Shown piece after piece: positions 7,346 through 10,503 of a stretch of 10,503 bases of DNA. Positions within the stretch are counted from its first letter, which is position 1; every line of letters starts with the position of its first letter. The position numbers and the translations under genes are program-made. Below the pieces are notes generated by a model, which saw only the letters and a program-made list of their open reading frames with translations, searched no databases and was not told where the DNA came from. Where the stretch lies: assembly GCA_003978675.1 (NCBI GenBank), contig QNYP01000063.1:1-10503 (forward strand), given 5' to 3'. This DNA is from Hydrogenothermus sp. GTDB lineage: Bacteria; Aquificota; Aquificia; Aquificales; Hydrogenothermaceae.

Positions 7346-7380
7346 TCTTACCTGCTTCTTATTAGTTTAATTTTCTATTT

Positions 7381-7408
7381 ATTATGAGACAAAACACTCA
7401 AAAATCAA
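7381..7408 (-). promoter_or_regulatory. Weak candidate promoter for mutS
   Basis: On the minus strand TTGATT (7408-7403) and CATAAT (7386-7381) are separated by 16 bases, matching four and five of six consensus bases. It overlaps the end of the TamB-like gene and would give mutS a leader of roughly 30 bases. In so AT-rich a stretch this may be chance; cotranscription from upstream explains expression equally well. Confidence 0.2.
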
Positions 7409-10400
7409 ATGGCAGATTAAATATAATACCAAGTTCGTTTGTCCCATCTTCATAAAATCTTGTAAATAAAGATATTGATTGCGTCATTCTATATCCTCCT
7501 TCATACCAACCAACAAGGGTTTGTGAAGTAGTTTGAGAAATAGGTTTAGATAAAGCTACAAATATTCTTCTCGTAATGTCTCTTTTTGCATAAATTGTCG
7601 CCACAATACCTTCTGTTGGTGAATATCTTGGAGCAATAGTTATATCAAACCCTGTGTTAAAAAATGTGCTTTCAGCATCTCCAGAAAATAAAAACTTATC
7701 TAAAGGAAGAACACTTCTTATTAATTTACCAAAAGCCGTAAAAACAGGTATATTTTCTAAGGTATTAGGTGTGTTTCTTAAAAGCAGTATTGCCATTATT
7801 TCTTCTTTTGAACGTGGAGGTGTTGAGGAAAAGTTAAATGTTAAATCATCTGGAGGATTTCCTGAAATATTTATAAATATATGTGTAGTTGCTACAACTG
7901 TAGAAAGCCTTGCAGTTAAAAATGGGATGTTATTTGATATTTTGATATTTGCAAAATCTATATTGAATCTGTTTTTCATATAGGATATTTTTCCGTAAAT
8001 TATCGTAATTTCTCCATTAAAAATAGGAGATGCTAAACTACCTGTTAAATTTCCTTTTATTTCTGCATAAGCTTCTCCCCAATCTCCGTAAATATAAATA
8101 GGTAAATACGAGGATATCTTTATATTTAACTTTATTTTTTCTAAATTTCTGTTTTTATTGTTAGGAGCTTTTTTTCTTAAAGAAGATACATTTAGTTTTA
8201 AATTACCTGCAAGTAGAATTTGACCTGATATTTTACCTTTTGAATTCTTAAGCTCCAAATTTAAGATAGAGTTTACATTTCCTTTAAATAACGATAAATA
8301 TCTAACTGGCAAATTAGATATTTCAGCATAAGCATAAACTTGCTTTTTATTTATATAAGATGTAGCATACAAATCAATATTACCCTTTGAAAGTAGTGCA
8401 AGATTGTCTTCTGCCGAAAGTTTCAGATTTAAAACGCCATTATTTAAATAAGCAATTAAATCTTTTACATGGACAATTCCTATTATATAGCTAGATTTTA
8501 ATTTTAGATTGTTAGAGTATATCTTTAAATTTGCTTCTGAAATAAATTTATCTACCTTACCATCATAATTCAAAGCATATTGGGCGTTTCCATCTACAGA
8601 TAAAATCTGAAGAACCTCAGAAATAGCTTGTTTATTAAGTTTTCCTCTTGCTTTAACCTGTAATCTTTTACTTGAAAACCAATATCTTAGAGTTTCAACT
8701 TGCCCTTTAAAGATCCCAGAATGAAAAAACGGATAAGCAACAAACTTTTTATTATCAGCTTTAGCCAGTAGTCCTATTAAATTAAGTATTTTAATTTTAC
8801 TTTTATATATTTTTATGTCTGGAGAAAAGAAATACAAAGACTTATTGTTTTCTTCTATAAAAACTTCAATTTGAGGAGCTTCTAAATATATTTTTACTTT
8901 TGGCTGGAAACTTAACCTAATCTTATCTTTAAATACTTTAGCGTATATGTTGTTATTTGCATTTACATTAATATTAAGCTTATCACTAGATATTAAATAA
9001 CCATTTTTCTTCAAAACTGCATAATTTATAGTTCCATTAAAGTTTTTTATTTCTCCTCTTGTGTTTCCTGACAATGCAATATGGTAGTTTAATTTTTCTC
9101 CACTTAAAGAAAAGTTTGTATCTAGTATATTATTTGCTATATCCATACTCATAAAGAAATTAGCAAAAAAACTGTCTAGATTTTTAGAATCTCTAGCAAA
9201 TACAGAAAGGGAAAAGTTTTTATTCTTTAATTTAAAATTTCCCTGTATATCTTTTATATAAAAATTTTTAAAGACAAAATTCTTTTTGCCAAAATTGCCT
9301 GTTAAAACAAGATTATTTCTTGAAATAGTTCCTTTTAAGTTTGCTATAAATACATTCTCTATAGGAGATAGTAAAACTTTAGAATTTACAAAATCTAGAT
9401 TAATTTTAAAATCTTTATTCAAAACATTTATGTTTAACTTTCCATTAACCTCTTTTGGCTTTATATAAGCAAAAAGTTTAGGATTTAGCTCATTTAAAAA
9501 CTCCTGTAAATACTTACCTTCAGCTTTTTTGGCTTGTATGTCTAATTTTAAATCAAATGGTTTAAAGGCTATATACACTAGGCTTTTTATATTTCTTTTA
9601 TGCTTAGCAACAATACTAATTTTTTTGTTTTCATATAAGAACTCATAATCAACATTTGGAATATAAAGCTTTTTATATTCAAAAAATTTTCCTTTTCCAG
9701 ATAAATTAAACTTAGGACTTGTCAAACTCCCATAAATCTCTCCTTTACCAGAAAGAACAGTTCTTATTTTTGCACGTTTTATCCATACTAAGTTAGAAAT
9801 ATCTATATTCTCATAATCTAATTTTCCATATAAATTCTTATTCTTACTTTGAACCAACAAGTTTATATATGAATTTTCATTAAAAAGTTTACCCTTAGCT
9901 TTAAAATCTAAATTTTTAGGATTAAAAACTAAATTTACAAAGCTGTTATAAAATTTAACTCCTAATAAGTTTAAATCTTTTACATTAACTTCAACATCTA
10001 TATTTTTTCCTGTTTTATAGTTTAAATTAGCAAGGAATCTGCCTTTTAAATTCTTTAACCATTCTGGTTTTTGTTTTAAGGCTAGAATAATATTCTCAAA
10101 TTTCCCGTTAATATTTTTAACAATAATAGATAAATCTTGCTTTGTTTTTATTTTAGACACAAAGTTTAATTTTAATTTTTGATTTAAACTCAAAGTTCCT
10201 TTAATAGTTGCTTTACCATTGTTTTCAATATAAAAATTTGAGTTTAGATTATTAAATCTAAAAAATGTATTTTCAAATTTAGAAGAAGTTAAATAGAACC
10301 TTCCTTTATAATCAGTAAAATTTTCATTAGCTCTAAATTTTCCTTTTAAGGAAAAATCTTTTAAAAAATATCCATTAAAAAGATACGCAGTATAAAAGTT

Positions 10401-10503
10401 AAAGCTAACATCCGATACTAACTTATTATCAAAAAATCCAGCTAAATCTAATGAAACATTATCAATAGTTCCTATCTTATCACTTTCTATATTTTCTATG
10501 TCT
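7398..10503 (-). CDS. tamB: TamB-like (DUF490) envelope protein, C-terminal 1034 residues; N-terminus beyond the window
   Basis: TamB-family proteins are long beta-rich proteins anchored in the inner membrane that span the periplasm. They work with a BamA/TamA-type outer membrane partner and have been linked to outer membrane protein assembly and lipid transport. Most of the visible protein is a repetitive series of alternating hydrophobic/polar strands, rich in Lys, Asn and Phe, as in the hydrophobic groove of this superfamily. The C-terminal DUF490 region covers roughly 8120-7401. It includes NFSSTPPRSKEEIMAILLL, then strands such as VALSKPISQ and LFTRFYEDGTNELGI, and it ends with NLPFDF. 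The reading frame continues without a stop from the TTG at 10193-10191 to the right edge, adding 103 codons of the same strand-like character, so that TTG is an internal Leu codon, not a start. The inner-membrane anchor is not in view. mutS follows after 52 bases. Confidence 0.85.
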   Translation of the reverse strand, partial: DIENIESDKIGTIDNVSLDLAGFFDNKLVSDVSFNFYTAYLFNGYFLKDFSLKGKFRANENFTDYKGRFYLTSSKFENTFFRFNNLNSNFYIENNGKATIKGTLSLNQKLKLNFVSKIKTKQDLSIIVKNINGKFENIILALKQKPEWLKNLKGRFLANLNYKTGKNIDVEVNVKDLNLLGVKFYNSFVNLVFNPKNLDFKAKGKLFNENSYINLLVQSKNKNLYGKLDYENIDISNLVWIKRAKIRTVLSGKGEIYGSLTSPKFNLSGKGKFFEYKKLYIPNVDYEFLYENKKISIVAKHKRNIKSLVYIAFKPFDLKLDIQAKKAEGKYLQEFLNELNPKLFAYIKPKEVNGKLNINVLNKDFKINLDFVNSKVLLSPIENVFIANLKGTISRNNLVLTGNFGKKNFVFKNFYIKDIQGNFKLKNKNFSLSVFARDSKNLDSFFANFFMSMDIANNILDTNFSLSGEKLNYHIALSGNTRGEIKNFNGTINYAVLKKNGYLISSDKLNINVNANNNIYAKVFKDKIRLSFQPKVKIYLEAPQIEVFIEENNKSLYFFSPDIKIYKSKIKILNLIGLLAKADNKKFVAYPFFHSGIFKGQVETLRYWFSSKRLQVKARGKLNKQAISEVLQILSVDGNAQYALNYDGKVDKFISEANLKIYSNNLKLKSSYIIGIVHVKDLIAYLNNGVLNLKLSAEDNLALLSKGNIDLYATSYINKKQVYAYAEISNLPVRYLSLFKGNVNSILNLELKNSKGKISGQILLAGNLKLNVSSLRKKAPNNKNRNLEKIKLNIKISSYLPIYIYGDWGEAYAEIKGNLTGSLASPIFNGEITIIYGKISYMKNRFNIDFANIKISNNIPFLTARLSTVVATTHIFINISGNPPDDLTFNFSSTPPRSKEEIMAILLLRNTPNTLENIPVFTAFGKLIRSVLPLDKFLFSGDAESTFFNTGFDITIAPRYSPTEGIVATIYAKRDITRRIFVALSKPISQTTSQTLVGWYEGGYRMTQSISLFTRFYEDGTNELGIIFNLPFDF

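Noticed and set aside
7087..7365. Plus-strand ORF of 92 codons across the mutS start
   Set aside because: It is a shadow of the mutS coding frame, with no ribosome binding site and no recognisable protein features.
7654..7983. Plus-strand ORF of 109 codons inside the TamB-like gene
   Set aside because: It lies wholly antisense to the conserved DUF490 region, so the opposite frame is open by codon bias; no start signal or family likeness.
1..10503. tRNA, rRNA, tmRNA, CRISPR array, insertion sequence or riboswitch
   Set aside because: Nearly all bases are covered by recognisable coding regions; the short gaps show no cloverleaf, spaced repeats, terminal inverted repeats or aptamer-like folds by eye.

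Overview
The window is AT-rich (codons mostly end in A or T, AGA arginine, Lys/Ile/Asn-rich proteins) and carries housekeeping genes of a Gram-negative, two-membrane bacterium. The gene content and composition (SmpB, formate-dependent PurT, an archaeal/thermophile-type TrmI, MutS1 and a TamB-like protein) suit a thermophilic member of Aquificota, most like the Hydrogenothermaceae (Sulfurihydrogenibium/Persephonella type). This assignment is inference from composition and family flavour; no marker RNA is present.

Left part, plus strand (about 1-4718): a 121-base leader with a possible operator and promoter, followed by six tightly packed genes that look like one operon. They are a secreted thioredoxin-domain protein of the YyaL/DUF255 family (TTG start), smpB (trans-translation), an unrecognised 81-residue protein, purT (formate-dependent purine synthesis), a very small predicted membrane peptide of 32 residues (3852-3950), and a tRNA m1A methyltransferase of the TrmI family (TTG start). 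Gaps between stop and next start are 0, 12, 0, 1 and 3 bases, so translational coupling is likely. The common thread is translation quality and RNA (smpB, trmI), with purine supply and a periplasmic thiol protein alongside.

Right part, minus strand (10503-4715): the C-terminal part of a large TamB-like (DUF490) envelope protein that runs off the right edge, followed 52 bases later by a complete mutS. The mutS stop and the trmI stop overlap by 4 bases, so the two operons converge with no intergenic room for a terminator.

No mobile element, CRISPR array, rRNA or tRNA was seen. The most interesting points are the phased 11-base repeats ahead of the first operon, the small membrane ORF that is in frame with trmI and separated from it by one stop codon, the secreted version of a usually cytoplasmic DUF255 protein, and the overlapping convergent ends of trmI and mutS. 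I did not find evidence of a wholly new multi-gene system.
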